Assembly: GCF_963678635.1 (NCBI RefSeq)
Contig: NC_087067.1
Span: 22,325,547-22,389,546 of the forward strand
DNA length: 64,000 nt
Direction: 5' to 3'
Origin: Symsagittifera roscoffensis
Lineage: Eukaryota > Xenacoelomorpha > Acoela > Convolutidae
The notes under the pieces are model-generated. The model did no database searches. It was not told where the DNA came from and saw only the letters and a program-made list of their open reading frames with translations. Below, piece by piece: positions 9,701 to 19,819 of this stretch. The position numbers were made by a program, and so were the translations under genes. The first letter of the stretch is position 1; every line of letters begins with the position of its first letter.

Positions 9701-12573
9701 GAGCAGCTGAAAATTGAGAGGAATAGGATGAAGAGAAGGCTTCGCCAATTGGAAAGAGAGAGAGGCGGAAAACGATCATCAACCAGTGCGCAACGGCGTC
9801 AGAGAAAGGTGACCTGGGTACCGGCTACAGCACGCGCGACAGCAAGCCTCAAACCGGGACCACTTTAACCACGGACGACTTCAAGCATCAGTTTCAGAAG
9901 GTGTCCAACAAGCGTTTCGAGACCGAGCCAGGAGAACTTATGAAGGCAGTCAGCGAAATGGGAGAACATAGACAGGAGGAAGTTTTCCATGAGGCAAAAA
10001 AAAACCTAAACAAGATATCGACCATCAGAGAGGTTAAAAAAGCCATGAAAGGACGGAGTGCGCATGAAGTACAGAGGTAGAGAAAGCAGTTGTGAATCTG
10101 GTCATCTATACGTTCAACCAGAATGGGCCAAGCCTAGCTGATCGACGGCTGACGCGAGCCAGATCATCATGCGCATTCAAGAAGACGTGAAGGATTTGGT
10201 GAAGCGACACAGAAGAGTGAACGAGCCGAGCGACAAGGACCCTGAGGCACGCCTACTGGATCTGACAATGGCCTAACCGAGCGTGAATAGGCCGGCTTTG
10301 TGGGAGATGTTGAGACTATATGATTTTAAAGGCGCTTTCCTGGAGAGCGTAATGGATCTTCACGAGTCGAGGTTTGAGAGAGGGTTGCCTGTCGTAACTG
10401 TGCCTGTTCGACATTTACCACCAAGTTATCATGCATGTTGCGGAGAGAGCTAGAGATGTGAAGGCGAAGGAGAAGGATATAACTGAGGGAGTTAGATGGC
10501 GATGGATACCAGGGAGCAAATTACCGAGCCTGGACAAAGTCGACAACTACAATAGCGAAGGATCCACTTTAGTTTTTCCCTATCTTTTTTCGCGGACGAC
10601 ACGACCCCCGTTAGTGACACTGAAGAACGGGAATATTGCGTGAGAGCGATGGAAATCGTGACGGAAACCTTCAAGAACGAAAGCAAGGAGAAGAGGCTAG
10701 AGTTTGGCGGAGAGGACTCGGCCGAGGATGTTAGAAGTGTGGTGTGGACCGAAGAGATCTGAATAAGCAGAAAGAAGAGAGCAGGAAAGTTGTGGGCAAG
10801 AGTGAAAGCGCGGCTTAAGAACACCCGGATCACAAAGAAACAACAAGCAAGAGTGGTGGAAGCTTGTGTGGAGAGCGTGCTCCTGTTTGACGTGGCCGTC
10901 AGAGCTTGGTACGCCTCAGACATCAAGAACCTGCAATCCTGGGTGGACAAGTGCTATCGGTATATCTGGAGCAACAACAGACAACCGACACAGTTGGAAA
11001 TGCAAGAGAAAGGAAAGAACATGCAGGATAAGAGGAACAAGCTGGGCGTGAAGTCTCAACAATGGAAGATCGAGAAGACAACACTCCAACGCATTGGCCA
11101 CATACTGCGCATGAGCAACGACAGCCTGGCGAAAGCAACAGTTTTGGGTGACTGCAGAAGTTGGACGGAAGACCGAAATGCCCCGGAAAGAAGAGGCAAA
11201 CGGTACTTTAGTTAAAGAAGATCCTAAAAAAAAGCAGGCATAGTTGACGAGTGCAGACGAATTGGCAGCCGATAAAAAGACCTGGCGGAAGAAAATAAAT
11301 GAGAGGATGGAACACCTGATGTGAGGAAGCGGGCCCTAGAAAGGCCTCCCCAACTGCAGAAACTTCGACAACGTGCGCCCAGTGTGACAAACAGTGTAAG
11401 AGCAAAGCCGGCCAAAGAATTCACGTGAAACGTATGCATGAAGACCCACCACCTTTGAGTGCATGAAATGCAAAGCCACTTTCAACACCGAGCACACGAA
11501 AACATATGCCAGAAACCATAAAACCCGGAAGGGGTTCATAAAATACAACAACCACCAGAAAGAGCTTAGCAATTCAAACGCCACGCGCCACAGAAGAACA
11601 GACAAACATGGAAGCAGCAAGAAACTATAGGACCAGAACCAAGATCTGCCCAGACTGGACTGTCAAAACTTGCAACGAATATTCCAGACACAGAAGGACG
11701 TGCAATCCGGAATCCTTTGAGTATACCCTTTGACCCAGGCGTTAATGCATAGAAGAAGAAGATATATTCAGAGATCAAAATTGAAGCAAAACTTTTCCAC
11801 AATTCATGTTTTATTAACTTGAAAATTTCAAATTCGAACCTCAGACATGGAAACCTTAAGCAAGGCTAGTGGCATGCCATACCCAATTGAAAAGATAAAA
11901 TTTCTATTTTATGAACGCTTTTTTGATTTCATTATCTTGGTACTCGACAGCAAAAATCATCATCCGTTTTACTTTGCTATGACAGCGCCAATTATTGAAT
12001 CATCAAGTAAAACGAGTGTGACACTGAAAATGCGCTCAGCCATGAGCCAGCCGGAAGTTATGTCAGTGAATGAAATTTGCAAGACTTTCGTAACTGTAAC
12101 AACTATTATGAAACAGTTAAGCATTTTCTTGGCTGGTATATACTTTGGGTCGTTTATATACTAAAAAAGAAACAATCGCTGTGTAAAAATTTTCGGATAA
12201 ACATGAGCAAAGAACTAACTTTATAGGTCCCTTTCTTGATCTCAGGTATATTCTTTGAAGACGTGTTTCCAACCAATCTACTCGACATGGGTTCCTTCAG
12301 GGTATCATGGTGTTCTGCAATTGAAGGCATGATGTCATCAGTTCGAATTTCAGTTTCACCATGAGCCAGCAGACAGTCATTTCCCATTTGACAAATTCCT
12401 CCTTGTTCAAAAGCAGTGCATAGCTGCGACTTGTAAATCTGATTCTCAAAAGACCTCAGTTCTCGGAGTCCATGCGCAAAGGTGCAATCCGATCCAGCAG
12501 GACAATTTCCCTTTAAGAAGTTGTTGCAGAGTTTTTTCTTGTACGGAGTCTGCGCCAGGAAATCGTTATTCAT
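383..12573 (-). CDS. Seven-finger CCCH zinc-finger protein (five exons)
   Basis: Five exons (12573-12220, 7079-6937, 6634-6420, 4762-4614, 733-383) join in phase through GT-AG introns to 1,212 nt, giving 403 residues and a TGA stop. It carries seven CCCH fingers, most of the form C-x8-C-x5-C-x3-H followed by AHG.EL: two in exon 1, one in exon 2, one split across the exon 2/3 junction, one each in exons 3, 4 and 5. The fourth is completed only by splicing, which strongly supports the model. The finger in exon 4 has x4 in the middle spacing. The C terminus is Ala-rich with a charged helix. The TIS11/MEX-type family binds AU-rich or UTR elements in mRNA; a role in RNA binding is inferred from the fingers. 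More than two fingers is unusual for TIS11, so no orthologue is named. Introns total about 11 kb and are full of repeats. The ATG at 12573 is in frame just before finger 1. Confidence 0.88.
929..1245. repeat. Dispersed repeat copy 1 with TATATAAG box
   Basis: It can be aligned by eye with 2190-2537. Shared blocks are AGCTC.TTGAA.TTC, ACCCAA.T..A.AAAACT.GATCAAT, ATTTTTATT and CCTATATAAGAGT near the right end. The copies are diverged (roughly three-quarters identical by eye). No coding capacity. Family unknown. Confidence 0.55.
1141..1186. repeat. 23-bp tandem duplication
   Basis: Two adjacent copies of a unit containing GAACTGAGGTAAAACTG, with a period of 23 bp. Confidence 0.85.
2190..2537. 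repeat. Dispersed repeat copy 2 with TATATAAG box
   Basis: Second copy of the repeat described at 929-1245, including CCTATATAAGAGT at about 2484-2496 and a following TTGACAGTTT-type segment. The order of blocks is the same in both copies. Confidence 0.55.
3829..3905 (-). repeat. tRNA-like (tRNA-derived) sequence
   Basis: The minus strand reads a GGCGCAG..ATGGAAGCG box-A-like segment, CTGAAGGTCGGGAG, and a TTGAAACCC box-B-like segment. It ends in a T run (plus AAAAAGACC). The resemblance is to tRNA-Met-like heads of SINEs. The anticodon arm is not intact, so this is not called a functional tRNA. Confidence 0.45.
4614..4762 (-). CDS. CCCH gene exon 4
   Basis: 149 nt. The acceptor is ATTCCTAG|G and the donor AAG|GTATAC, phase 0. 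It encodes finger 6, C-x8-C-x4-C-x3-H ending DYAHG, followed by an acidic stretch. Confidence 0.85.
5036..5228 (-). repeat. Tandem pair of 86-bp units carrying a tRNA-like box B
   Basis: Units 5036-5121 and 5143-5228 are almost identical. Each has GGTTCGAACC (5077-5086 and 5184-5193), the RNA polymerase III box-B core. On the minus strand the order is AGAGGTAGGGA..., box B, then GTCGGATGTTTTT, i.e. a tRNA-like body ending in T residues. Likely a SINE-type head duplicated locally. Confidence 0.55.
5925..6003 (-). repeat. tRNA-like sequence
   Basis: The minus strand reads TCTGGAGGTAACGAA (box-A-like) and, 40 nt later, GGATTTGAATCT (box-B-like). No good cloverleaf can be drawn by hand. A degraded SINE head is the simplest reading. 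Confidence 0.35.
6420..6634 (-). CDS. CCCH gene exon 3
   Basis: 215 nt. The acceptor is TTATTTCTAG|G and the donor a consensus G|GTAAGT. One base completes the Arg codon started in exon 2. The rest supplies the remaining ligands of finger 4 and all of finger 5. Confidence 0.88.
6635..6936 (-). other. CCCH gene intron 2
   Basis: 302 bp between AAG|GTCTCA and TTATTTCTAG|G. AT-rich. Nothing else seen. Confidence 0.8.
6937..7079 (-). CDS. CCCH gene exon 2
   Basis: 143 nt. The acceptor is TTTGGTTTAG|A and the donor AAG|GTCTCA, phase 2. It encodes finger 3 (C-x8-C-x5-C-x3-H) and the first cysteine of finger 4. The exon is too short to stand out as an ORF and was found by the finger motif and splice sites. 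Confidence 0.85.
7536..7597. repeat. 31-bp tandem repeat x2
   Basis: Two exact 31-bp units beginning GGGACAATGCAGTG, followed by the start of a third (GGGAAAATGC). Confidence 0.9.
8930..9003 (-). repeat. tRNA-like sequence with T-run terminator
   Basis: The 74-nt minus-strand segment begins GCTC and ends GAGC (partial acceptor pairing). It contains GTGGTCAAGAGGTAACACG (box-A-like) and GAGTTCGAGTCC (box-B-like), then CTTTTTTT, a pol III terminator. The anticodon stem does not pair well, so a tRNA pseudogene or SINE head is more likely than a working tRNA. Confidence 0.5.
9290..11775 (+). pseudogene. Dead LINE: RT and C-terminal C2H2 fingers
   Basis: A distinctly GC-richer island in an AT-rich intron, antisense to the CCCH gene. 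In order: a charged linker domain (open reading 9401-9868); an RT segment with PSVNRPALWEML at about 10280; an FADD box (10589-10600, FFADDTT); a thumb-like region 10790-11215 ending ...QRIGHILRM; two C2H2-type fingers (about 11390-11520, C-x2-C-x12-H-x4-H and a second CxxC with paired His). The tail is a GAAGAAGAAGA microsatellite. Many stops and frameshifts. The order EN-linker, RT, terminal zinc fingers is that of LINE ORF2 proteins; the clade is not assigned. The endonuclease is missing (5' truncation). Confidence 0.8.
12220..12573 (-). CDS. CCCH gene exon 1
   Basis: 354 nt, 118 codons, from the ATG at 12573. It contains fingers 1 and 2 (Cys...Cys...CTFAH and Cys...Cys...CLLAH). The donor is AAA|GTTAGT, phase 0. 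Reading beyond the donor only runs to an accidental stop at 12154. Confidence 0.88.
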
Positions 12574-13339
12574 ACTTGATGTTTAATAATAATAGTCTAT
12601 ATGTATTAATAGTCTATTATTAATAATACAATTATCTGAATAACAAGACGTCTGCAATCTAGCTTTACGCTGACACTTTTTGGTATTTCATTTCAAACAA
12701 AACAGCGTGAAAATAAGCAATATCAGAAACGCTATATGGACACAGAGTGTGATAACGATTAGTTCAAGTTTTCAGATTATGTGCTCAAAGCAATTAAGTA
12801 ATATGAAATAATCAAAATAAAATGCGATAAATTTACTGCTGGAATAAAGACGACACATTAAGACTCAACAACAAGAATAGAAACCAGTATATAAATAAAG
12901 TTTTAACAATGAAAAATTTTGCGACTTGATGAAAAATTGGGTAAAAATAACTGGTGATATATACAAATCTTTTAACGAAAAGGAAACTCGCGCCTTCTTT
13001 TTGTCTGCGTACGTACATACTGGATTATATTGAATTTCAAAAAAAAAACACTTTAATTGCGCATCGAAATTAATTTCAATACACAAGTGTATGTCAAATG
13101 TTTTCTGTTTTTTTTTCTATCAATTAATAAAAATAATATAACATCATTAGATACGCATAGTTACAATAACAATGAACAAAACAAAATCTATTACAATTAT
13201 CGATGATTACTTTTCACCTGAGAGCTTCAAGGTGGTTTATATATAAATATTATTATTATATAAACTTGAAGCTTTTCGATGAAACTTTACCATGAGTTGC
13301 CACAGAGGTGTCTTCATTAAATAATAATAAATAATAATT
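12574..13339. other. Intergenic: upstream of the CCCH gene
   Basis: AT-rich sequence between the CCCH start codon and the first LINE. TATTAATAG-type repeats at 12590-12630 and an ATATATAAATATTATTATTATAT stretch near 13240. No convincing TATA box, exon or RNA gene was found; short minus-strand ORFs here look accidental. Confidence 0.5.
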
Positions 13340-14348
13340 CTTGAATTTTATCTTTGCTTTTCTGTATGTTAGTATGTCTCTAAAGTTGACTTTATCATCT
13401 GTTAGTTTGTTCCGGATTATGACGGACTTTTTAAAGAAGGAATTTTCTATGTATTGCCATTGTATCTGTCGCCTAAATATATTTTATTGTTTCTTGTATT
13501 AATATCTATTTGGTGGTTATCATACTCAATGTTATAGGCTGGCAATAATTGATATTGTATTTTCCAAAAGTGACATAATATTTTATAGTCCAGAAACATT
13601 GTTACTGGCAATATATTGTGTTTAAGCTTCAAGTCTGAAGATGAGTCGTATTTTGCACGATCGCAGCAAAATTTAACTGCCCAGCTTAACTGTTTTCCAG
13701 AGATATCATTAGGTTAGCGGATATTCAACTTAAAAGAATTGCTGGGTAATGCAAATGACTAATTACCAGTGCATGCATTATCAAGAGTCTTGTTTTTTAC
13801 TGGCAATGGCTTTTTGATTGATTGATGTGTTTTTATTCCGCATGCAATTTTCCTGAGAATATTTTTGATTTCATCTTGGAATGTGAGAGACTGATCTAAA
13901 ACTACTCCTAGGTGTTTAACATTGGTTTTTTCCTCAATTAATTTATCATCTAGAGTTATTGTATACTTTTCATCCTTTTCCTTGAATAGTTTTTGCTGAG
14001 TTCTGTTTTTTTTTGCATTCAACTGAATTGAGTGTTCTAAAAAACAAATTGACAACAGACTGCAATTGGCTTTGAATGCTTTAAGAGCTCTTTGTGGATC
14101 GTTATTTTCACAGAATAGTAATGTATCATCCGCATATTGAACTATTTTACATGTTTTGTCAAATTGTTTGTTGAGATCGTTAATGTAGAGATTGAATATT
14201 AGAGGGCCAAGGACAGTGCCCTGTGGTACACCCTGCTCAAGTGCAATCCAATCGGACTCGGTGTTGCTAACAATTGTTTTCTGGCTTCGGTTGGTGATAA
14301 AGGGATTGATCATTTCTATAGCTTCTTCAGAAAAGTTTAACCCTTTTA
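13340..14348 (-). pseudogene. LINE-X, 3' half (RT palm to C terminus)
   Basis: Minus-strand RT with QGVPQGTVLGPLIF (about 14210-14250), INDL, and the catalytic YADD (QYADDTLLF). It is followed by a thumb and a C-terminal HxIDxNTRN region that continues past the stop at 13759 in another frame, down to an AATAATAATAAATAATAATT tail near 13340. Such a terminus is typical of CR1/Jockey-type LINEs with AP endonuclease. The 5' half lies at 16062-17575, separated by the Penelope-like insertion. The reading frame breaks at least once besides the insertion. Confidence 0.8.
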
Positions 14349-14399
14349 AGCCAAAAAAAAGCCAAAATAGAGATTTCTACTATCAATATCAAACGTGAC

Positions 14400-14680
14400 T
14401 TGATGGAGGTGAATTTAGAGGAAGACGAAGTTATTGTTTCTCTCGACGTCAAGAGCCTATATACCAACGTCCCTGTCCTAGAGTCGATCGAGTTAGCAGC
14501 GGATATTCTCTATAATTCGGAGGAGCTTCCTCCTGTTGATAAAGAAACTTTTAAAGATCTCATGAAAATGGCGGTTACAGACGTTTATTTTATGTGTGAT
14601 GGCAGATGGTATATCCAAACTGATGGGGTAGCGATGGGTTCTTCTTTAGCAGTCATTCTTGCCAATATCTGGATGAAAAT
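14400..14680 (+). pseudogene. PLE reverse transcriptase, N-terminal fragment
   Basis: Open from 14400 with SLDVKSLYTNVP, a DGRWY segment and GVAMGSSLAVILANIW, all Penelope-like RT landmarks. After NIWMK the frame enters the PHD-like insert instead of the expected catalytic YVDD. The fragment has lost the fingers domain (5' truncation). Confidence 0.75.
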
Positions 14681-14699
14681 TTCGATGACAGAATCAGCA

Positions 14700-14920
14700 G
14701 ACAACCTGATAACTTCAACAGCAATGGTTCACAAGACAGCTATCCCTGTGGCAAGTGCATGTTGGAGGTCCTGGATGAAGATTTTTCTATTTGCTGTGAC
14801 GACTGTGACCGATGGTTTCATCTTAAATGCACCAATTTAACCATCCGCCAGCTCAAAGGTATGGATGATAATTATTGGAATTGTGGTTGCGGTGCAGTAT
14901 GGTCTAGACCTAAAGCAAAA
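14700..14920 (+). other. PHD-finger segment inside the PLE RT
   Basis: In the frame leading into 14759-15763 the residues spell CGKC-x9-10-CC..C....H..C-x15-CGC, i.e. a C4HC3-type PHD finger with the diagnostic WFH.KC. It sits exactly between RT motifs that are normally about 30 residues apart. PHD fingers are known in ORF1 of some CR1-type LINEs, so capture from a LINE is a reasonable source; direct proof is lacking. Confidence 0.65.
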
Positions 14921-15763
14921 ATTTTTGGTAGGTACGTAGTTGACATCCTGCGTTCGGTCATGGTTGCTGAAATTGATCGCCTGTTACCATATGTGAATAC
15001 GCTACATCAAAACCTGGATTTCACAATAGAATTACAGCTCAATGGGACGCTTCCTTTTCTCGATATGCTTATTAGACAGTCCGGCCGTACTATCAGCACA
15101 GAATGGTACAGCAAACCTAAGGACACTGGACTCACCCTTGTGTTTCACGCCTGTGCGCCAACAAAATACAAGAGAAACATTGTTCAGGGCACCGTGCATA
15201 GAATTGATCACTCCACTTCCACTTGGGAGGCTTTTGATAAAGGTTTGAGGAAAGCAAAAAATGATTGGGAAGCAAATCAGTTTTCTCCGGCTTTTTATCA
15301 AACCATAGTGACAGATTCTCTTCTTAAAATCAAGAAAAACCTGGACACAATCACACAAGCAACAACCAATTCAATAAAGCCTGAACGTATCGAGAAACCA
15401 GTTATCCTGCTCCAGTATCGAGAAAAAGTGTCTGATATTTTCGCAAAAAGGCTGCAAAACTGTGGTATTTCTACAATATTCACGACCCGTAAACTCAGAA
15501 CCTGTTTTCATACTTTGAAAACAAATTTCCCTAGGTATTTGACGAGTAGGGTGGTTTATGAGATATCTTGCGCAGGATGCAATTCCTGCTATGTTGGACA
15601 GACCATCCGACACCTGATCACCCGAAAAATTGACCACCTTAGAGATTCTGTCCGGGTGGGTAATCATTTAAAGGAATGCGGAGCAGACAAGGCTGCAGTT
15701 GAGGCGAGAATTTTGGACAGATGTTTAGACACGAATAAATTTTTGACCTTAAAAGCGCTTTAA
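14920..15763 (+). pseudogene. PLE RT C-terminal part and GIY-YIG endonuclease
   Basis: Begins with RYVVDI in place of the catalytic RYVDD, then EID.LLP.VN.LH, LPFLDMLI (RT thumb) and an Arg/Lys-rich linker. The GIY-YIG endonuclease lies at about 15550-15670: YEISCAGC, CYVGQT, R.L..R, DHLRDS. It ends at 15763. The Asp-to-Val change in the catalytic box should abolish polymerisation. Closely related truncated copies lie at 19820-20904 and 24288-25382. Confidence 0.8.
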
Positions 15764-16061
15764 ATTTCGATAGGAGACCTGCCCTCAACACGCGCGACGA
15801 ATACCGGCAGCGGTACCTCACAGTCAAGTTGTGAGGTTTTTTAAGTCCGTTTGTTTTAGTCACATGACTAACTCGGTTCTTAATTGATGCTATTTTTATA
15901 TTCTTTTTAATGTTAGTTTTTATATATTTTTTTGAAATTTCTACATATCCATATCCATTCCGGTTTTACAGGTGCTTTGTTTTTTAGATTAGCTGATGAT
16001 GACTTTTATGTCAAAAACGTTTCTGGAATTTAATTTACATTGATCTGCCGTTTTTACCACA

Positions 16062-17575
16062 TTAACCCTTTTAGTTTCTGTTTAAGATAAGTATGATCAA
16101 TAGAATCAAATGCTTTAGAGAGATCCAGTAAGGAACATGCTTCAGTTTTGTTGTTGTCTACTGCTTTTGTGAATGCTTCAGTGCAATAAAGATTAGCGTC
16201 AATTGTTGAATATGATGTTCTGAACCCAAATTGGGTCTTACTTAGTACTTTTTGGAATATCAGATGTTCGTTGATTTGTTTATATAACAATTTTTCAAAA
16301 ACTTTTGAGAGAGCTACAGTTATAGAGATAGGCCTATAATTTTCTGGTAGTTCTGGATCTTCTCTTTTGTATATTGGTGTGACAGTTGCTTTTTTGAGCT
16401 TGCAAGGATATGTCTTGTTTTTCAAAAATTCATTGTATAGAAATGTCAGATGTGTGTATATTTCATTGCAGCCATCCTTCAATGCCCAGGCTGGATTTTT
16501 GGATGGACCTGGTGCCTTTCGACAATTTAAACTATGTAATTTTTTTTACATTCAGCTGATGTGATGAATCGGAATGAAAATTTATTATTTTTTCGAATGT
16601 TGCATGTAGAAGTCGGTGGAATTTGCCTGATTTTTGAATTTTTCTCATAAAAGTATCCAAGAGTTGAGAACTTGTAATTTAGCAGGTTCGACATCTGTAA
16701 ATTATTGGTTATGAAATCGCCGAAAGAGTTTCTGAGTAATGGAATGAGGTTGGAAGATTTTTTTGAGTTTCTTGTATCGTTAATTATACTCCATTTTTTG
16801 CGTTCGCTTTTTTTCGAGTTAAACAGTTGGGATATAAAATTATCATCTTCGTAGTTTACCTTTGGTTTGTCGTTGCGAATGAAAATAGTCTTCTGTGGGG
16901 CAAATTTTTTAATGGTGTCAGCAATGTTAGATGTGAAGATGTCGAGCATTATTTCGGGATTGTTATTGCTATAGAAACTTCTCCAATTTATAGCTGATAG
17001 TTTTAGTTTGAATTTGTAATTGGAGTAATTGGATTTGTCATATATTTTACGTTTGATTGGTCCTACCTTGTTGTTCAGCTTAAGTTCTGTAATGAATGCT
17101 GTTGCTTGGTGGTCGGTCTTAATTGGTGGTGTGAATACTATTGAAATATTTGTTAGATCTTTTGTGCCTAGGTCGGTGATAATATAGTCAATTAGTGCTT
17201 CTGAGTGAGTAGGTGTTAATTTGCTAAGGACGTCCAGATTATATGGTATTAGGATTGTATCTAAAGACTGTTTGTCGTCTTCGTTGAGATAGTTGAGATT
17301 GTAATCTCCTAGTAAAATTTGGTTTGAATTAAATGACTGTGCATGGTCAATTGATTTGGCTAGATCTTCTAAGAAGTTTGTTTTTTTTTGTTTCTGTTAG
17401 GATTGTAGGCTAGGTTTAACAGAGTGGTTCTATCATTTCTGTTGAGTCCGGCCTTAAATTCTTTGCAGATGCTATCATACTTTTTGTGCATGTTGTTTAA
17501 GTCATGTCTTATCTTTGGGTTTAACTTTTTAGGAACCAGTAACATGACCCCTCCTCCCTTCAATTTTTTACTTGA
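16062..17575 (-). pseudogene. LINE-X, 5' half (endonuclease to RT fingers)
   Basis: Minus strand, upstream half of LINE-X. From 17575 it shows an AP-endonuclease-type C-terminal half: GGGVMLLV, LNLAYNP and, near 17105, TDHQATAF (the SDH-type motif). The linker 16949-16527 and RT 16482-16054 follow, with PENYRPISIT, TQFGFR and SLLDLSKAFDSIDH. The frame is broken several times. The RT breaks off at the AAAGGGTTAA target sequence, where the Penelope-like element entered. Confidence 0.8.
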
Positions 17576-17639
17576 TTCATAAGTTCTGGAACAACTTATA
17601 AGTTCTGGAACAACTTCAATTAGTAGTAGTATTTCAATG

Positions 17640-17890
17640 TTTATTCTACGCTTAAACTATGCTATCTTCTGCATACTGTAGCAAAGTATAACCATGGCAG
17701 ATAAGATTTTTGGGTATTATTGATATATAAAATGAACAACTCCGGACCCAGTACTGTTCCTTTCGGCTCCCTTTTGACTTCAATCCAGTCCAAAAAAAAT
17801 CCATTGACGTTTATTAGTAGTAGTAGGTCAGTATTTAGAGCTCTTGGCTCAAGGAATTGCACCCCACAATTTTGGTCACTTATATTTTCA
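17640..17890 (-). pseudogene. LINE-Z RT fragment
   Basis: Minus-strand open stretch (17862-17662) with DWIEVKREPKGTVLGP.LFILYIN, i.e. the PQGTVLGP palm motif of another LINE with Gln changed to Lys. It is bounded by unrelated sequence. The same fragment recurs in the two other copies of the tandem block. Confidence 0.65.
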
Positions 17891-18059
17891 TGTGCATGAG
17901 TTTATTTCACTATATTGTTCAAAAAATTTACTAGAGATTTTCATTAAAACCGGCTTCGTCAGCTCGCTAATCTCGTAGTTTGTTTACTTTGTAATGATGT
18001 TTAACAGTCTGCTATATCTCTTCCAAAAATTTTCATCGGCTTTTTTTGTTTGTTGTTTT

Positions 18060-19819
18060 TTCAGTTTTTATTTGATTACCGCTGGTTTGTCTTTATTGAT
18101 GTCACTTCCAGGGTTGTCCTTTAATGATGCGGGTTTTCTGATATTATAGTTTCCTTGTATGATGGATAGTAAGAGTAGGGCATCGTGTAATTTCAAGTAC
18201 ATAGATAGGGCAGGAGTTCTAGTTGTTTTAATCTATTGTTGTAATTTTTTCCATATGCCAAGTATCCATGAGGTGGCCCGTTTTTGAAATTGTTCGATAT
18301 CCCTCATTTCACCTTTGTTTGGTGACCATGCCTCAGATGCGTATGCTATTACAGGGACCACATACCCTTTGTATGCGTTCAGTTTCATATATTTGTTTGC
18401 TATTTTCGATACGCTGCGTTTTAGAAAATAGAAAGCTCTCCATGCTTTGGAACATCTTTTTATCACAATTTGCTTTCCAATTTAAGTTCGTTGCCATTAT
18501 AATACCTAGATCTTTTATTTTTCTTTTTCACAACTTAAGCGGTTGGTATTAAGCGTCAAATTATCAATTTCGAATTTCGTTCTGATTGGTAGTATAAAGC
18601 ATTTATCACTATTGAGTTTCATTTCGTTGTCTGACCACCATTTTTCTATTCTATTTATGTCTTTTTGTAGAATACAAGGGTCAGTATTTGCAAGTGTGAA
18701 ATCATCTGCATACCCAAAAAATTCGCTATTTTTATTTATAGTTGGTAAATCATTTATAAATAGGATAAAAAATAGGGTCCAATGGTTGACCCTTCTGGCA
18801 CACCACTAGTTACTGATGCGGGTGGGGAGAGCTTATCATTTATTTTTACATATTGTCCCCTGTTTGTTAAGTAACATGCAATGAGCTTCATGAAGTTTCC
18901 GCAAAATACAAATCAATTATTTTTGGTTACGAACGCTGTCAAATGCTTTACGAAACTCTAGGCAGAGAACATTAAGTTCAGTGTCAGTTGAAATGTCATG
19001 TTTTTGGTACACATGATCAAGAAAATGTAGGAGTTGAGTCATCGCCGATCGCATTTTACAGAAACCGTGTTGGGCTTCATGCAAGTGTTCGTTGGTTAGA
19101 TTATAAAGTTCATCAAAGATAGGTTTCTCTAGTATTTTTGATACATTGCAAAGAAGGCTTATTGGCCGGTAATTCTCTACTTGTGAAATGTTCGCGTCCT
19201 TGAATATTGGGATTACTTCACCAATTTTCCGGTAAGTGGGGAAAATCCTTTTGGTATTACTGTTTTGAAAACAAGATAGAGTGATTTTGATAGATATGGC
19301 AAATTTTTTGAGATAAGATTTCCGATGTTGTCAGGACCACAGGCTTTACTGCTATCAAAGTTCGAGAGAACTGGGACAATTTTTTTCTGTTATGACCTAT
19401 TTATTACGGTTATTGTTTTCGAAATTTTGATTTGCATTTAGTTGATAATCTCTGGTAAAGACACAGCAGTAGAATTTATTGAAAAGCTTACTTATTTCAT
19501 TATCATTGTAAATTTGATTGTTTCCGAAAGACATAAGGTCAGGAAAAAGAATGCCTTCGTGGGTTGATCGAAGATATTTTTGCAGTTCAGGGAATTTTTT
19601 TCCTTTGAAAAACTTTTCTTCATAGTCTGCTTGATCTTGTGTTAAACTTTTGCGCAGCAGAGCTGCTTTCTTTTTTTTTAGTTTTGTGAAGCCGCTTAGA
19701 TTGTTTCTGTTTTTTTGTTCGATTTTACGTTTTGTTGTGGAAATAACTTTTGTTTGGTGTGATGTACTACTAGATTTCCAAGGGGGAGGTTCTTTCTGTG
19801 GCTTGTTACTCTCGGGACA
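18060..19819 (-). pseudogene. LINE-Y (RT, broken)
   Basis: Minus-strand LINE distinct from X. From right to left: a Lys-rich linker with ISKLFNKFYC (19990-19397), ENYRPISLL, QHGFCK.RS.M.QLL, EFRKAFDSVR, GVPEGSTIGP (about 18800), GYADD (about 18705) and a thumb with AYKGYVVPVIAYASEAW and QKRATSWILG (18466-18233). Multiple frameshifts. PEGS..GP in place of PQG is a subfamily marker. Confidence 0.75.

Larger units (their letters stand above)
7080..12219 (-). other. CCCH gene intron 1 (5.1 kb)
   Basis: Largest intron. It holds a 31-bp tandem repeat (7536-7597), a tRNA-like segment (8930-9003) and a dead LINE on the opposite strand (9290-11775). From 7600 to 8900 and from 11776 to 12219 only AT-rich sequence is seen. 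Confidence 0.8.
14349..16061 (+). mobile_element. Penelope-like element, 5'-truncated, inserted in LINE-X
   Basis: It is flanked by an exact 12-bp duplication, TTAACCCTTTTA (14337-14348 and 16062-16073), and oriented opposite to LINE-X. RT motifs include SLDVKSLYTNVP and GVAMGSSLA (14400-14680). The catalytic box reads RYVVD where RYVDD is expected, and LPFLD follows. A GIY-YIG endonuclease lies at the end (YEISC..C...YVGQT.R.L..R..DH). RT plus C-terminal GIY-YIG, 5' truncation and target duplications define Penelope-like elements. About 230 bp of foreign sequence encoding a PHD finger interrupts the RT. Confidence 0.85.

Noticed and set aside
9231-9782. 183-codon minus-strand open frame
   Set aside because: Antisense of the LINE relic; no domain and Ser/Cys-rich composition.
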